A DNA stretch of 52,250 nucleotides from Pseudorhizobium tarimense (GTDB taxonomy: Bacteria > Pseudomonadota > Alphaproteobacteria > Rhizobiales > Rhizobiaceae), in contig NZ_JALJRA010000025.1 in the NCBI RefSeq assembly GCF_022968135.1, positions 1 through 52,250 on the forward strand. Reading direction: 5' to 3'. Both the position numbers and the translations under genes were made by a program. A model generated the notes under the pieces. That model worked only from the letters and a program-made list of their open reading frames with translations, did not search any database and was not told the DNA's origin. Below, piece after piece: positions 18,381 through 28,008 of this stretch (positions within the stretch are counted from its first letter, which is position 1; the number at the start of each line of letters is the position of its first letter).

Positions 18381-18925
18381 TTTGTGAGATAGTAATGCAA
18401 TTGAATGACGAATTCCAGAGAAGGCTTTCTAAGCATTATCCGCTCGAAGCGCTTTAAGCTCTTGACGGGATGTGAACCAATGGCCCTGTGATTCTTATGT
18501 TAAATGACGGAATCTTTAGCTTTTTTTGGAGTTAGCATCCAGATTGTCCTAATTGAGGCGGTTAGCAGATGGTTTGCTGATGGCACCGTCAGGGATGAGA
18601 CATGCGCCCTTGTGCGCATCGACGCCAGTTAACGTCTCGCTCTGGCCACCACCTAAGCTTGATTGTCTAGCGCAGAAACATTACCCGCACTCCCCTACGC
18701 TACAGTTCCATCAGCTTCGGCGTCACATAACTACCGCCACGCAATCAAGCATATGCGGCTGTTCAAGCTGGACGACCATCAGCGGCAGCCGACGGCAATG
18801 CTCAAAGAGAGGGTGCGGCAGTCATCCATCTATCAGTTTCCTGTCATCAGGGGTCGCCACCCGCGCCACTGTCGGCTAGCAGTTCGTTCCTAAGAATTGG
18901 TTCATTGGCGCCCATATTCTAGCGA
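18381..18925. other. Intergenic region without a recognisable gene
   Basis: This 545-bp stretch holds repeat copy 3 and otherwise only short, unconvincing open frames with no ribosome binding site or family signature. Base composition is lower in GC than the flanking genes. It may be a scar left by loss of the antitoxin and the 5' end of the toxin gene (inference). Confidence 0.5.
18461..18478 (+). repeat. Dispersed 18-bp motif, copy 3
   Basis: CTTGACGGGATGTGAACC, upstream of the toxin remnant. It is the most divergent copy on its right flank and the only one not in a tail-to-tail gap. Confidence 0.45.
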
Positions 18926-19228
18926 TCACTCAAGATCTATTTGAGAGGAATGCGTGACGAGCGGAGGCTTAGCGAAGAAGGGCGACGCCAGCTCGCGCCA
19001 CCGCTGGAAAGCCTCAGACTGCCTGAACCTAACCATGTGATCTTCCACAGTTCGCCAGGTGACGAGAAGCCGATACACGTCTGGCGTCTCGATAACCCGG
19101 TGCAGTGTCAAGGAGTAGCACCCTTCAGCCGCCAAGAAGTATGGACGTGCTTTAGCCACCGCAGCTTCGAATCCAGCGGCGTCGGTCACGGCAATTTCCG
19201 CGACTTCTATGATATTCTGTTCAGTCAT
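18926..19228 (-). CDS. Antibiotic biosynthesis monooxygenase (ABM) domain protein
   Basis: A 100-residue ferredoxin-like-fold protein. The pattern VAEIAVTDAAGFEAAVAKARPYFLAAEGCYSLTLHR, then YRLLVTWRTVEDHMVRFRQSEAFQRWRE, is typical of ABM/YgiN-like dimers that act as small cofactor-free oxygenases or binding proteins. GGGAGAAA precedes the ATG. It ends the long leftward operon after the cupin gene (55 bp apart). Substrate unknown. Confidence 0.75.
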   Translation of the reverse strand: MTEQNIIEVAEIAVTDAAGFEAAVAKARPYFLAAEGCYSLTLHRVIETPDVYRLLVTWRTVEDHMVRFRQSEAFQRWRELASPFFAKPPLVTHSSQIDLE

Positions 19229-19283
19229 TAAATTTCTCCCGAGGCAAGACCGCTCGTGTGAACGCTCGGCCTTGTTAGAACCT

Positions 19284-19688
19284 TCACTTCGCGTGACCGT
19301 GTTCAGCGTCGATGGTCCGGGTCTCGCCTGTGCTCAACATCGTCCTCGTTGCATCCACGGTCGCGTACGTCCAGAAAATCCGCATCGGTTTGTCGGAAAC
19401 GTTGATGAAGCGGTGTGGTACGTTTGCTGGGATCCAGGTCGTATCGTTGGCGCTCAGGTGGTGCGGAACTCCATCGATCTCGGCAATCGCCTCACCTTCG
19501 ATCACCATGACGCTTTCTTCGCAGTTGTGCATGTGGAGGCCAATGGCAGCTCCCGGCTCGAATGCCGTAATGCCGTTGATCATGCTTGTAGAGCCGCAGC
19601 GACGCGTCACAAGCGGTGTGGTTCGAGCACCGCCTCCACGGTCATTGGTCTTGAGTTCAGATGGACGGAGAATGGCAGGTTCAGTCAT
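19284..19688 (-). CDS. Cupin-domain protein
   Basis: A 134-residue single-domain cupin. Motif 1 is G-IGLHMHNCEESVMVIEGEA (two His and a Glu as metal ligands), and motif 2 is DTTWIPANVPHRFIN with the fourth ligand His. Such small cupins can be isomerases, dioxygenases or sugar or acid binding proteins. The start has AAGGAAA upstream and is 11 bases after the aldehyde dehydrogenase stop, so the genes are co-transcribed. Function in the pathway not assignable. Confidence 0.82.
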   Translation of the reverse strand: MTEPAILRPSELKTNDRGGGARTTPLVTRRCGSTSMINGITAFEPGAAIGLHMHNCEESVMVIEGEAIAEIDGVPHHLSANDTTWIPANVPHRFINVSDKPMRIFWTYATVDATRTMLSTGETRTIDAEHGHAK

Positions 19689-19699
19689 CGCAGGTTTCC

Positions 19700-21106
19700 T
19701 TACTCGGGAGCCTCAGGCGTCGGCGCGGCGGCTTGTGCTGGGCCGACCCAGACGGTCTTAATATTCACAAATTCACGAATGCCGTAGACGCCAAGTTCGC
19801 GACCGTAGCCCGATCGCTTGATCCCTCCGAAGGGATATCGAGGGTCTGATGCTGTCATCCCATTGATGAATACAGCACCCGCCTCGATTTCTCTCGCCAG
19901 ATTCCTTGCAAGCGCCAGGTCTGAGGTCCAAAGTGCTGCGCCTAAGCCGAATTCTGTGTCATTCGCGACGGCGATCGCCTCGTCTGGGCCTGAGACCCTT
20001 ACAATGGCGGCCACCGGCCCAAAGGTCTCCTCGCAGAAGGCGACCATTCCTGGCTTGACGTTGTCCAGCACGGTGGGCGGATAGTAATATCCGTCGCGAT
20101 CAAGCGGCTCGCCTCCTAGCCGGACCACCGCGCCTTCTGCGATGGACCGCTCGACCTGCGCGTGCAAGGTATCCCTCAGGTTTCTCCGGGCCATGGGTCC
20201 GATATTCGTGTCGCGCTCCATGGGATCGCCAATCTTCAGCGCTGCTGCGCTCGCCACGAAAAGCTCGACAAACCGATCTGCGATCCTTTCGTCGACGATG
20301 AACCGCTTCGCGTTGACGCAGGATTGCCCGACATTGATGTAGCGTGCCTTCACAGCGGTTTCGGCGGCTGCTTCGAGGTCGGCATCTGCGAGAACGATGA
20401 ACGGATCGGATCCCCCCAGTTCGAGTACTTGCTTCTTAAGTACCTTGCCCGCTTGGGACGCCACAATTGCGCCAACCTCAGTCGAACCAGTGAGTGTGAC
20501 CGCAGCAATCCTTTCGTCGGCTATGATCGCGCCTACCTTGGAACTATCAATGAGGAGCGTCACAGTCAGACCGGATGGTATGCCCGCCTTCTCCATCACC
20601 TCCTGAACGGCCAGGGCGCACTCCGGAACGTTATTTGCATGTTTCAAAACCGCGCCGTTCCCCGCTGCAAGCGCTGGAGCGGCGAAGCGGAAGTACTGCC
20701 AGAAGGGATAGTTCCACGGCATAATGGCGAGCACCACGCCGAGCGGATCGAAAGCAACCACGCTTTCCCTCGCGTTGGACGGCACAGGTTCATCCGCAAG
20801 GTAAGATGCAGCGTGTGCTGCATAGAAGTCGCAGTTATAGGCGCATTTTTCGATCTCGGCTTCCGCTTCGGGAAGTGGCTTACCCATCTCCCGAACAATC
20901 ATCTGCGCGTACCGGACCTTACCATCGCGAAGGACCGACGCCACGCTCGTTAGCAGTTTGGCGCGCGCAGCGACCGGCTCTCGCTTCCAATCCCTCTGCG
21001 CGTTGACGGCCGCCGTCAGAGCGGCATCGATAGCTGCATCATCGTGCAGATCGAAGCTGCGGATCGCAGCGCCAGTAGCGGGATTGATAGACGTGATGAC
21101 GCTCAT
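19700..21106 (-). CDS. NAD(P)-dependent aldehyde dehydrogenase, Sad/YneI-like succinate-semialdehyde type
   Basis: A 468-residue aldehyde dehydrogenase. Catalytic features are PWNYP (130-134, Asn 132), the general base Glu in LELGGSDP (E229) and the nucleophile Cys in GQSCVNAKR (C263). The LKHANNVPECAL segment and length are closest in pattern to the Sad/YneI group that oxidises succinate semialdehyde. ATG at 21106 has AGGAG upstream; an earlier ATG at 21148 is less good. In this operon it may oxidise a semialdehyde made by the amidohydrolase or aldolase-type step. Confidence 0.88.
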   Translation of the reverse strand: MSVITSINPATGAAIRSFDLHDDAAIDAALTAAVNAQRDWKREPVAARAKLLTSVASVLRDGKVRYAQMIVREMGKPLPEAEAEIEKCAYNCDFYAAHAASYLADEPVPSNARESVVAFDPLGVVLAIMPWNYPFWQYFRFAAPALAAGNGAVLKHANNVPECALAVQEVMEKAGIPSGLTVTLLIDSSKVGAIIADERIAAVTLTGSTEVGAIVASQAGKVLKKQVLELGGSDPFIVLADADLEAAAETAVKARYINVGQSCVNAKRFIVDERIADRFVELFVASAAALKIGDPMERDTNIGPMARRNLRDTLHAQVERSIAEGAVVRLGGEPLDRDGYYYPPTVLDNVKPGMVAFCEETFGPVAAIVRVSGPDEAIAVANDTEFGLGAALWTSDLALARNLAREIEAGAVFINGMTASDPRYPFGGIKRSGYGRELGVYGIREFVNIKTVWVGPAQAAAPTPEAPE

Positions 21107-21239
21107 GGTTTCGCTCCTGTTGGGGGACGGATGGGCGTGCCGAAGCATTGAGCCGCTTCCTGGGTAAGTTTGGCTTCCGGTTTTCCGCGCAAGGTCTGCC
21201 GAAGCCGACGACCCTGTGCCTGTTGTAACTGCGTCTCAC

Positions 21240-23585
21240 TCATTGAGGGACCGCCCGGTGATTCCTTCCGCCAAAGAGTCCTTCCACCACCGCTAAGGCT
21301 GCCATGTTGACGACGCCGCGCGATGTCACTGATGGCGACAGGATATGGGCGGGAAGGGCAGTTCCAAGGAGGATGGGGCCGACATGCAGGGCATCCATCA
21401 TGTTGCGGACAATGCCGAGCGATATATTGGCTGCGTCCAAGGTCGGGAAGACCAGCAGGTTCGCCTCGCCGGTCAGGGTACTATTGGGCATAGCGCGCTT
21501 GCGCAGCGGTTCCGAAAGCGCCGACCCGCCCTGCATTTCACCGTCAACCACAAGCTCCGGCGCCCGCTGGCGCACGAGCGCCAGTGCTTCGCGCATCTTG
21601 CGGGCGCTGGCAGAGTCGCGCGAGCCGAAATTTGAGTGGCTGACGAGAGCCGCTTTCGGGACGATGCCGAAGCGCTGGATCTCCTCGGCGGCCAAAATGG
21701 TCATCTCGGCGATTTCCGCCGCCGTCGGATCATAGGTGACGAAAGTATCGGTGAAGAAGATAGCGCCGCGCTGCGAGATCAGGAGGCTCATCCCGGAAAA
21801 GGCGCAGACGCTTTGCCGCTTGCCGATGATCTGGTTGACGTCGCGCAGGTGGCGGTCGTAGCGTCCCTCGACGCCGCAGATCAGGGCATCAGCCTCTCCG
21901 CGCTTCACTGCAAGCGCGCCGATGACGGTGGTATTGGTCCGCACCATGGTACGAGCTGCCTCCGGGTTCACCCCGGCGCGACCCACAAGTGCGAAATAGT
22001 CATCCACGTAGTCGCGGTAGCGAGGGTCGTCTTCCGGGTTCACAACTTCGAAATCGATATCGGGCCGGATGCGGATACCGAAACGCTTCAGACGAGCCTC
22101 GATGACGCTCGGACGGCCGATGAGAATCGGACGCGCGGTCTTCTCCTCAAGCAGAACCTGAGCGGCGCGCAGCACACGCTCGTCCTCGCCTTCCGAAAAG
22201 ATGACGCGGTTCTTCTCGGCCTTCTTGGCCGCATTGAAAATGGGCTTCATCACAAAGCCGGAGCGCCAGACGAAGCGGTTCAGCTCATCGAGATAAGCAT
22301 CGAAATCCTGGATCGGGCGGGCCGCAACGCCCGTCTCGGCGGCGGCGCGGGCAACGGCTGGCGCAATCCGCAGGATAAGTCGCGGATCGAAAGGCGAGGG
22401 GATGAGGTAGTCTGGTCCAAAGACCGGCGTTTCGCCGGAATAGGCACGGGCGGCAACGTCGGAAACTTCTTCGCGGGCGAGTGCTGCGATGGCACGTACC
22501 GCAGCCATCTTCATTTCCTCGTTGATCGTGCGGGCGCCGCAGTCGAGCGCACCCCTGAATATAAAGGGGAAACAGAGGACGTTATTGACCTGGTTGGGGA
22601 AGTCGGAACGTCCTGTGCAGATCATGGCGTCGGGGCGTGCGGCGCGGGCAAGTTCGGGCATGATCTCGGGCGTCGGGTTTGCCAGCGCCATGATCAGCGG
22701 CTTTTCTGCCATCTTCGCCAGCAGGTCAGGCTTCAGAACGCCGGCGGCTGAGAGCCCGAGGAAGACGTCAGCGCCTTGGATGTTCTCAGCAAGCGACCGT
22801 GTCTCGCTCTTGCGGGTATAGATCGCCTTCCATTCGTCCATGAGGTCGATACGCCCTTCGTAGACGAGACCTTCGATGTCGTGGACCCAGATGTTCTCGC
22901 GCCGCGCGCCAAGCTCGACGAGCAGGTTGAGGCAGGCGAGAGCCGCTGCCCCCGCGCCGGATGTGACGATCTTCACATCGGCGAGGTTCTTGCCGGCAAG
23001 CTCAAGTCCATTGAGGATCGCCGCCGCGACGATGATGGCCGTTCCATGCTGGTCGTCATGGAAAACTGGAATGTTCATCTTGGCACGGAGCTGGCGCTCC
23101 ACCTCGAAGCATTCGGGCGCCTTTATATCCTCAAGATTGATACCACCGAATGTGGGCTCCAGCGCCGAGATGGTCGAGACCATCGAGTCGATGTCCTTTG
23201 CGTCGATCTCGATGTCGAAGACGTCAATCGCTGCGAACTTCTTGAAGAGGACAGCCTTTCCCTCCATGACCGGCTTCGAGGCCAGCGGACCAATATTGCC
23301 CAGACCGAGAACGGCGGTGCCATTCGATACGACGGCGACGAGGTTGGCGCGGCCGGTATAATCAGCTGCCGTATTGGGATCATCCCGGATCGCAAGGCAG
23401 GGCGCTGCCACGCCCGGAGTGTACGCAAGTGCCAGGTCGCGCTGGTTGCCCAGCGGCTTTGTCGGCTGGATTTCGAGCTTACCAGCCCGGGGATACCGGT
23501 GGAAGAACAGCGCCTGTTGCTGGAGTTCATCGCCTTGGTCTCGTATCTGGAACTCGATCAAGCGTGATGGCCGTGGGTCCTGCAT
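21240..23585 (-). CDS. maeB: Malic enzyme with C-terminal phosphotransacetylase-like domain
   Basis: Oxidative decarboxylation of malate to pyruvate. The 781-residue protein has the MaeB layout: N-terminal malic domain (AGKLEIQPTKPLGNQRDLALAYTPGVA, VVSNGTAVLGLGNIGP, FHDDQHGTAI), a Rossmann NAD(P) domain (VTSGAGAAALACLNLL), and a C-terminal half of about 330 residues like phosphotransacetylase (VIFSEGEDERVLRAA, TNTTVIGALAVKRGEADALICG), which in rhizobial homologues is regulatory rather than catalytic. Start at 23585 is supported by GGAGAA upstream and by family length; the frame is open to 23705. It lies inside a catabolic operon, so it likely drains pathway-made malate into pyruvate. Confidence 0.92.
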   Translation of the reverse strand: MQDPRPSRLIEFQIRDQGDELQQQALFFHRYPRAGKLEIQPTKPLGNQRDLALAYTPGVAAPCLAIRDDPNTAADYTGRANLVAVVSNGTAVLGLGNIGPLASKPVMEGKAVLFKKFAAIDVFDIEIDAKDIDSMVSTISALEPTFGGINLEDIKAPECFEVERQLRAKMNIPVFHDDQHGTAIIVAAAILNGLELAGKNLADVKIVTSGAGAAALACLNLLVELGARRENIWVHDIEGLVYEGRIDLMDEWKAIYTRKSETRSLAENIQGADVFLGLSAAGVLKPDLLAKMAEKPLIMALANPTPEIMPELARAARPDAMICTGRSDFPNQVNNVLCFPFIFRGALDCGARTINEEMKMAAVRAIAALAREEVSDVAARAYSGETPVFGPDYLIPSPFDPRLILRIAPAVARAAAETGVAARPIQDFDAYLDELNRFVWRSGFVMKPIFNAAKKAEKNRVIFSEGEDERVLRAAQVLLEEKTARPILIGRPSVIEARLKRFGIRIRPDIDFEVVNPEDDPRYRDYVDDYFALVGRAGVNPEAARTMVRTNTTVIGALAVKRGEADALICGVEGRYDRHLRDVNQIIGKRQSVCAFSGMSLLISQRGAIFFTDTFVTYDPTAAEIAEMTILAAEEIQRFGIVPKAALVSHSNFGSRDSASARKMREALALVRQRAPELVVDGEMQGGSALSEPLRKRAMPNSTLTGEANLLVFPTLDAANISLGIVRNMMDALHVGPILLGTALPAHILSPSVTSRGVVNMAALAVVEGLFGGRNHRAVPQ

Positions 23586-23639
23586 CGCTTCTATTCTCCG
23601 CTCGTATCGATCGATCTTCTCTTTGCTTGAAGTGAGATC

Positions 23640-23673
23640 GGTGTCGGCGTTGCGTTTGAGTCCAGCCGACACC
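23640..23673 (-). other. Stem-loop upstream of malic enzyme gene
   Basis: GGTGTCGGC (23640-23648) and GCCGACACC (23665-23673) form a perfect 9-bp stem, loop of 16 bases. It lies in the untranslated gap if malic enzyme starts at 23585, or inside the coding frame if it starts at 23705. Confidence 0.4.
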
Positions 23674-23807
23674 AGCATCGGCAGCGCCTTTGATTGCGTT
23701 CTCATGCTTGTGCGACGACCGAAGGAAATGGTGTCCGAATTAGTGAGCTCAATTTGGCTATCGCAAAGCGTACACCCCGCGACGAGCGACAGGTACGGCC
23801 TTGAGCA

Positions 23808-24875
23808 TCAAGCACTCGTTACTCGCTCGGACATCGGAGCAACGCCGGCATCCCGTGCAATGCGATCGAGTTCGGCAAGCATAGCCGGCGTGACGGGGAC
23901 GCCCTCCTGCAGACGCCGTTCACGCGTCGCCAATGCACGTTCTCCTGGCAGCCGTATCTCGTCAAATCCTGGCCTTGTTGGTGATGCCTTCATCTCTGCA
24001 CGGACAGCTTCAACGCTCTTCTTGAACCAGATCGGATCACAAAAGTGTCGGATGTTGATCGCAACGATGAACTGGCCGGTATTGGTGACGCTCTTATCGT
24101 CCGCATTGAAGTCTATGACGCTACTACCGAAGGCCGCGCCGTTTAGTGTTCCCGCCAAAAGACCAAAGATGAGCGACAGCCCGTATCCTTTTGCCCCACC
24201 AATGGGCAGAAGCGAACCTGAAGCAGCCTGGTGAGGATCGGTTAAAGGTCGCCCCTCTCCGTCAATCATCCATCCTTCCGGCATCTGCTCGCCCCGTTGA
24301 GCGGCTAGTTTAACCTTTCCATAGGCCACATTGGTTGTGGCCATGTCGAGTAGTATCGCGCCGCTTTCACCCGGTATGGCGACTGCTATAGGGTTAGTAC
24401 TAAGCAACAGCTTCGTTCCTCCCCACGGTGCCATATGATTAGCGTTGCCAACGGCGACATAAAGACCAATCATATCTTCCGTGAGCGGCATCATCGCGTA
24501 GACACCCGCAGCACCGGCATGGTTCGAGTGATGGGCACCCACCCATGCCACGCCTTGCTCACGAGCGATTTCGGTCGCCAGCTTTGCGCAATGTTTCATC
24601 ACAAGATGTCCCATCGCGTTGTCGCCATCGACCAATGCCATCGCGCCATCTCGACGTTCCACGCGGATACTTGGGTTTTTATTGAACCCGCCCGCCTTCA
24701 GCCGGCTGACATACCTTGGAAGCCGAAAGAGACCGTGACCGTCCCCGCCCAGCAGATCGGCTTCGACCATTAGATCGCCAACAACGCGCGCATCCGAGCA
24801 CGGGATTCCTTCTGCCTCCAGAACGTCTGAAAGAAATCTAGCGACAGCGTCTGCCGCAAAGAGCTGTGTCCTCAT
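23808..24875 (-). CDS. LDH2/MDG2-family oxidoreductase (malate/lactate/ureidoglycolate dehydrogenase type)
   Basis: A 355-residue NAD(P)-dependent dehydrogenase of the family that includes type-2 malate, sulfolactate and ureidoglycolate dehydrogenases and diketogulonate reductase; it is not a Rossmann enzyme. Family marks are DGHGLFRLPRYV (about 48-58), GHHSNHAGAAGVYA region with the catalytic His (AHHSNHAGAAG), APWGG, NPIAVAIPG, and GGAKGYGLSLIFGLLAGTL. ATG at 24875 has GGAAA upstream; TTG at 24887 is also possible. It sits between the amidohydrolase and malic enzyme genes, consistent with interconverting a 2-hydroxy and a 2-oxo acid; if it makes malate's oxo partner, malic enzyme would follow on. 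Confidence 0.85.
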   Translation of the reverse strand: MRTQLFAADAVARFLSDVLEAEGIPCSDARVVGDLMVEADLLGGDGHGLFRLPRYVSRLKAGGFNKNPSIRVERRDGAMALVDGDNAMGHLVMKHCAKLATEIAREQGVAWVGAHHSNHAGAAGVYAMMPLTEDMIGLYVAVGNANHMAPWGGTKLLLSTNPIAVAIPGESGAILLDMATTNVAYGKVKLAAQRGEQMPEGWMIDGEGRPLTDPHQAASGSLLPIGGAKGYGLSLIFGLLAGTLNGAAFGSSVIDFNADDKSVTNTGQFIVAINIRHFCDPIWFKKSVEAVRAEMKASPTRPGFDEIRLPGERALATRERRLQEGVPVTPAMLAELDRIARDAGVAPMSERVTSA

Positions 24876-24900
24876 GTGAATTTCCAATCAATTCCCTTGA

Positions 24901-25941
24901 TCAACTTTGCACAGGCGCCAGAGAAGGCCGCTGTACGGCCTGTCGAGCATCGACCAGAAGCTGCTCAATCGTCCCTTTCATCAGCCTGTCGAGTTGGATT
25001 TGCCCCAGACCAGTTTGGCGGGTGACGGCCACGCAGTCGTACTGGCCCATGTCGAAGGGGTAGTCGGATCCAAGCATCACATGCTCCGCTCCAACCGTAT
25101 CTACCAGATACCGAAGCGGGCGAGCATCATGCAAAATGGTGTCGTAGTAAAAGCGATTGATCGAATCCTCCGGTGACACCTTAAGATGCAACTTTCCTTC
25201 TTCCCGGACCTGCCAGGCGTGTCGGAAACGCCCGAGCTGGTAAGGAAGAAACCCCCCTCCATGTGAGAGCACTACCCGCAGGTCCGGATGCCGTTCCATC
25301 ACTCCGCCATAGATGAGGCTACCAGCAGCGATCGTGGTATCGAGCGGATTCCCGATCGTATTCTTCAGGTAATAAGACTTCTGCCGGTCTGCCCCTGCAG
25401 TTTTCACCGGGTGAACCAGAATGATCGCACGCAATGCCTCTGCAACCTGCCAGAACGGTTCGAGACTCGGATCATCAAGGTTCTTTCCGTTGATGTTCGA
25501 TCCTATCATGGCTCCAACAAGCCCGCGCTCTCGCATTGCCCGCTCTAGTTCGCGCGCCGCCAATTCAGGCGACTGCATAGGAGCTGTCGCAAGAGCATCG
25601 AAACGAGCTCCATCTCGCGAAACTAAACGGCCCAGCGCATCGTTTTGGATCTGAGATGCCGTCAGCGTTACCCGAGAATCGAGGTCATAGAGCAGCGTCT
25701 GAGGGCAGACTGCAACGATCTGGCGGTCAAAGCCGAACTGTCGCATGTGTTCGAGGCGAACCTCCATGTCCCATGCTCCTCGAGGGAACGGGAACTGATG
25801 CACATCAGAAACGTAGAGGTGAGCGGAGTCTTCATCCACCGGCTCAAGCGAGAAGCGGACTCCCGGCAGAGCTGTCTTCAGTTCCTCCACGGTCTCCATC
25901 TCGAGAATGTGGGCGTGAGCATCGATCGTCAATTGGGACAT
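24901..25941 (-). CDS. ACMSD-like amidohydrolase (metal-dependent decarboxylase or hydratase)
   Basis: A 346-residue amidohydrolase-2 family enzyme. Metal ligands are visible in DAHAH (7-11), the HPVK histidine near 178, the SHGGG histidine near 226, and the aspartate of GSDYPFD near 292. The family includes 2-amino-3-carboxymuconate semialdehyde decarboxylase, gamma-resorcylate decarboxylase and 4-oxalomesaconate hydratase (LigJ-like). Next to a carboxylate transporter this suggests decarboxylation or hydration of an imported polycarboxylate. AAGGTAAA precedes the ATG; 31 bp separates it from tctA. Confidence 0.8.
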   Translation of the reverse strand: MSQLTIDAHAHILEMETVEELKTALPGVRFSLEPVDEDSAHLYVSDVHQFPFPRGAWDMEVRLEHMRQFGFDRQIVAVCPQTLLYDLDSRVTLTASQIQNDALGRLVSRDGARFDALATAPMQSPELAARELERAMRERGLVGAMIGSNINGKNLDDPSLEPFWQVAEALRAIILVHPVKTAGADRQKSYYLKNTIGNPLDTTIAAGSLIYGGVMERHPDLRVVLSHGGGFLPYQLGRFRHAWQVREEGKLHLKVSPEDSINRFYYDTILHDARPLRYLVDTVGAEHVMLGSDYPFDMGQYDCVAVTRQTGLGQIQLDRLMKGTIEQLLVDARQAVQRPSLAPVQS

Positions 25942-25972
25942 TCGCTATTTACCTTGAGATTTGGTCGGTAGA

Positions 25973-27475
25973 TTAGGCGGCGGTGGCAGCGTGGCGGCGA
26001 CGCAAAAGCCACATGTTCGCCAGCGGAAGGATCAATGTCGCGAGAACCACTAGCAGAAGCGCCGCAGCTAACGGACGAGATACGAAAATGGAAAGTGAGC
26101 CGCGTGACATCGTCAGGGCCTGCCGCAGCGACGTCTCCATAATTGGAGTGAGCACTAATGCGAGAATAATGGGAGCGCGCGGAATGCCCGCCTTGATCAG
26201 GATGTAGCCGACACCACCGAAGAACAGCATTATACCGACGGTGAACATGTTCATCGTCGTGGCAAACGCCCCAACCATCGACATGATAAGGATGCCGCTA
26301 GCGAGATATGTGTAGGGGATCTTCAGCAGAGAGGCGAATAGTGGCGCCAACGGAAGATTGAGCACCAAGAGAATGACGTTGCCAACGAACATCGATGCGA
26401 TCAAACCCCAAACCAGGTCATATTGCTGAACCATGAGGAGCGGCCCCGGCCTTATACCAAGAAGGATGAATGCGGCCAGAAGAACTGCGGTACTTGCAGA
26501 GCCCGGAATGCCCAATGTCAACATCGGAATGAGAGCGCCAGTGGCAGCAGAATTATTCGATGCTTCGACTGAGGACAGCGCCTCTGTGGAGCCCTTTCCG
26601 AGCATCTCCGGCTGGCGTGCAAAGCGGCGCTCGACGGCATAAGTCAGAAAGGTAGCAACAGTCGGTCCAGTTCCCGGCATGACTCCGATCAAGAACCCGA
26701 CCATCCATCCACGGAATATAGACCAGCGTACATCAACGAAGTCCTTCCACCGAGGCCAAAGGTCACGGAGCTTTGCCGGCATAACGACTGGCTTCATCTG
26801 GGATTCCAGAGAGACCAGAATCTCGGCGACGCCGAATATGCCAATCGCTACGGGAAGAAACTCGATGCCGTCCAGCAGGTTACTGATCCCGAGCGTCAAT
26901 CGCGTCTCACCAGAGATTGGATCTACTCCGATGAGAGCGATGAGCGAACCGAATGCAGCAGCCAAGAACGCCTTGCCTGCAGAGCCCCCGCCGAGAGAAG
27001 CTGTGGCCGTAATACCGAGGGCTGCAAGTAGGAAATACTCTGGAGCGCTAAACTTCAAAGCGAACTTGCTGAGGATGGGGGTCGCTATAGCCAGAGCAAG
27101 CGTAGCGGCCACTCCAGCGATGAAGGAGGAGACCGCCGCGATGCTAAGTGCCTTACCGGCCTGCCCCTTACGCGCCAACATGTTCCCTTCAAGTGCCGTC
27201 ATGACGCTTGATGAGTCCCCAGGGACGTTTAGTAGCACTGCAGACAGCGAATTGCCGTATTGGGAGCCATACATGATACCTGCGATGAGCATCAGCGCGG
27301 GTATAGGAGGCATCCCGAAGGTGACAGGCAACAAGAGAGCCATGCCTGCCGACCCACCAACGCCTGGGAGGGCACCAACGATTTGGCCGATTACAACGCC
27401 GACGATGATACTCAATACGCACTGCAGCGAAAGAACGACGCTAAATCCGTCCGCCAGGCCAGAAACGAAATCCAT
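25973..27475 (-). CDS. tctA: Tripartite tricarboxylate transporter large permease TctA
   Basis: Twelve-helix-type channel subunit of 500 residues. Family marks are the glycine-rich GALPGVGGSAGMALLLPVTFGMPPIPALMLIAGIMYGSQYGNSLSAVLLNVPGD block (about 33-85), with its repeat-like counterpart GFLIGVMPGTGPTVATFLTYAVERR and LIPMLTLGIPGSASTAVLL in the second half. Start supported by GGGGAT upstream. It works with TctB (13 bp upstream) and TctC to import a di- or tricarboxylate. Confidence 0.93.
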   Translation of the reverse strand: MDFVSGLADGFSVVLSLQCVLSIIVGVVIGQIVGALPGVGGSAGMALLLPVTFGMPPIPALMLIAGIMYGSQYGNSLSAVLLNVPGDSSSVMTALEGNMLARKGQAGKALSIAAVSSFIAGVAATLALAIATPILSKFALKFSAPEYFLLAALGITATASLGGGSAGKAFLAAAFGSLIALIGVDPISGETRLTLGISNLLDGIEFLPVAIGIFGVAEILVSLESQMKPVVMPAKLRDLWPRWKDFVDVRWSIFRGWMVGFLIGVMPGTGPTVATFLTYAVERRFARQPEMLGKGSTEALSSVEASNNSAATGALIPMLTLGIPGSASTAVLLAAFILLGIRPGPLLMVQQYDLVWGLIASMFVGNVILLVLNLPLAPLFASLLKIPYTYLASGILIMSMVGAFATTMNMFTVGIMLFFGGVGYILIKAGIPRAPIILALVLTPIMETSLRQALTMSRGSLSIFVSRPLAAALLLVVLATLILPLANMWLLRRRHAATAA

Positions 27476-27488
27476 GACATATCCCCTG

Positions 27489-27941
27489 TTAGAAGCCGAG
27501 CGGGCCTATCGGTAGCTGGAGTTCTAACAATCTAATGAACAGCACATGCAGGAGCGTAACGATGACGACCGTAGTCAGAAGGCTCGGCAGCAGTCTTACG
27601 CGCATGAGCGGAATGAGAAAGAAGAGACTGAAAAGACCTGCGGCGGTAATGAAACCGATGTATGGCGCGAGCAGAACAACACCCCAAAGGAAGACGTAGA
27701 TAAGGATGCCGCGGATGGCTCCGCTCATGTCCGGCCAGTCAACCTCACGTTCCCGGGTGTCGGCCCACGCCATATAGATCAGATGGAGTGCCGCAATGCC
27801 CCCCACAGCAGCGACCCATATGGGGAAAAATCTCGGTCCCGGCGTGCCGTCCTGCCAGTAGGACAGGCCCGCAGTAGACGCAACAACGAACCCGAGCAGC
27901 AGCAGTTTGAACAGCCCAACCCCGACCTCAAGGCGCTTCAT
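27489..27941 (-). CDS. tctB: Tripartite tricarboxylate transporter small permease TctB
   Basis: Four-helix membrane protein of 150 residues, typical length for TctB. Segments lie at about 9-27, 38-57, 75-112 (two helices) and 120-138; the FFPIWVAAVGG stretch after the first loop is a family hallmark. AAGAAGAGA precedes the ATG; the frame upstream of it is not coding. Confidence 0.85.
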   Translation of the reverse strand: MKRLEVGVGLFKLLLLGFVVASTAGLSYWQDGTPGPRFFPIWVAAVGGIAALHLIYMAWADTREREVDWPDMSGAIRGILIYVFLWGVVLLAPYIGFITAAGLFSLFFLIPLMRVRLLPSLLTTVVIVTLLHVLFIRLLELQLPIGPLGF

Positions 27942-28008
27942 CGCAGATCTCTTCTTAGTTGTGGAGCAGAAATGAGCCTGCGGCATCCGCCGCAGGCTTT
28001 TCAAGACA

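Noticed and set aside
18553..18893. Short rightward frames in the gene-poor stretch
   Set aside because: No ribosome site, no recognisable domain, and atypical amino acid make-up.
21636..22751. Long rightward frame opposite malic enzyme
   Set aside because: Antisense shadow of a well-supported enzyme gene.
26679..27515. Long rightward frame opposite tctA
   Set aside because: Antisense shadow; the tctA frame is full-length with clear motifs.
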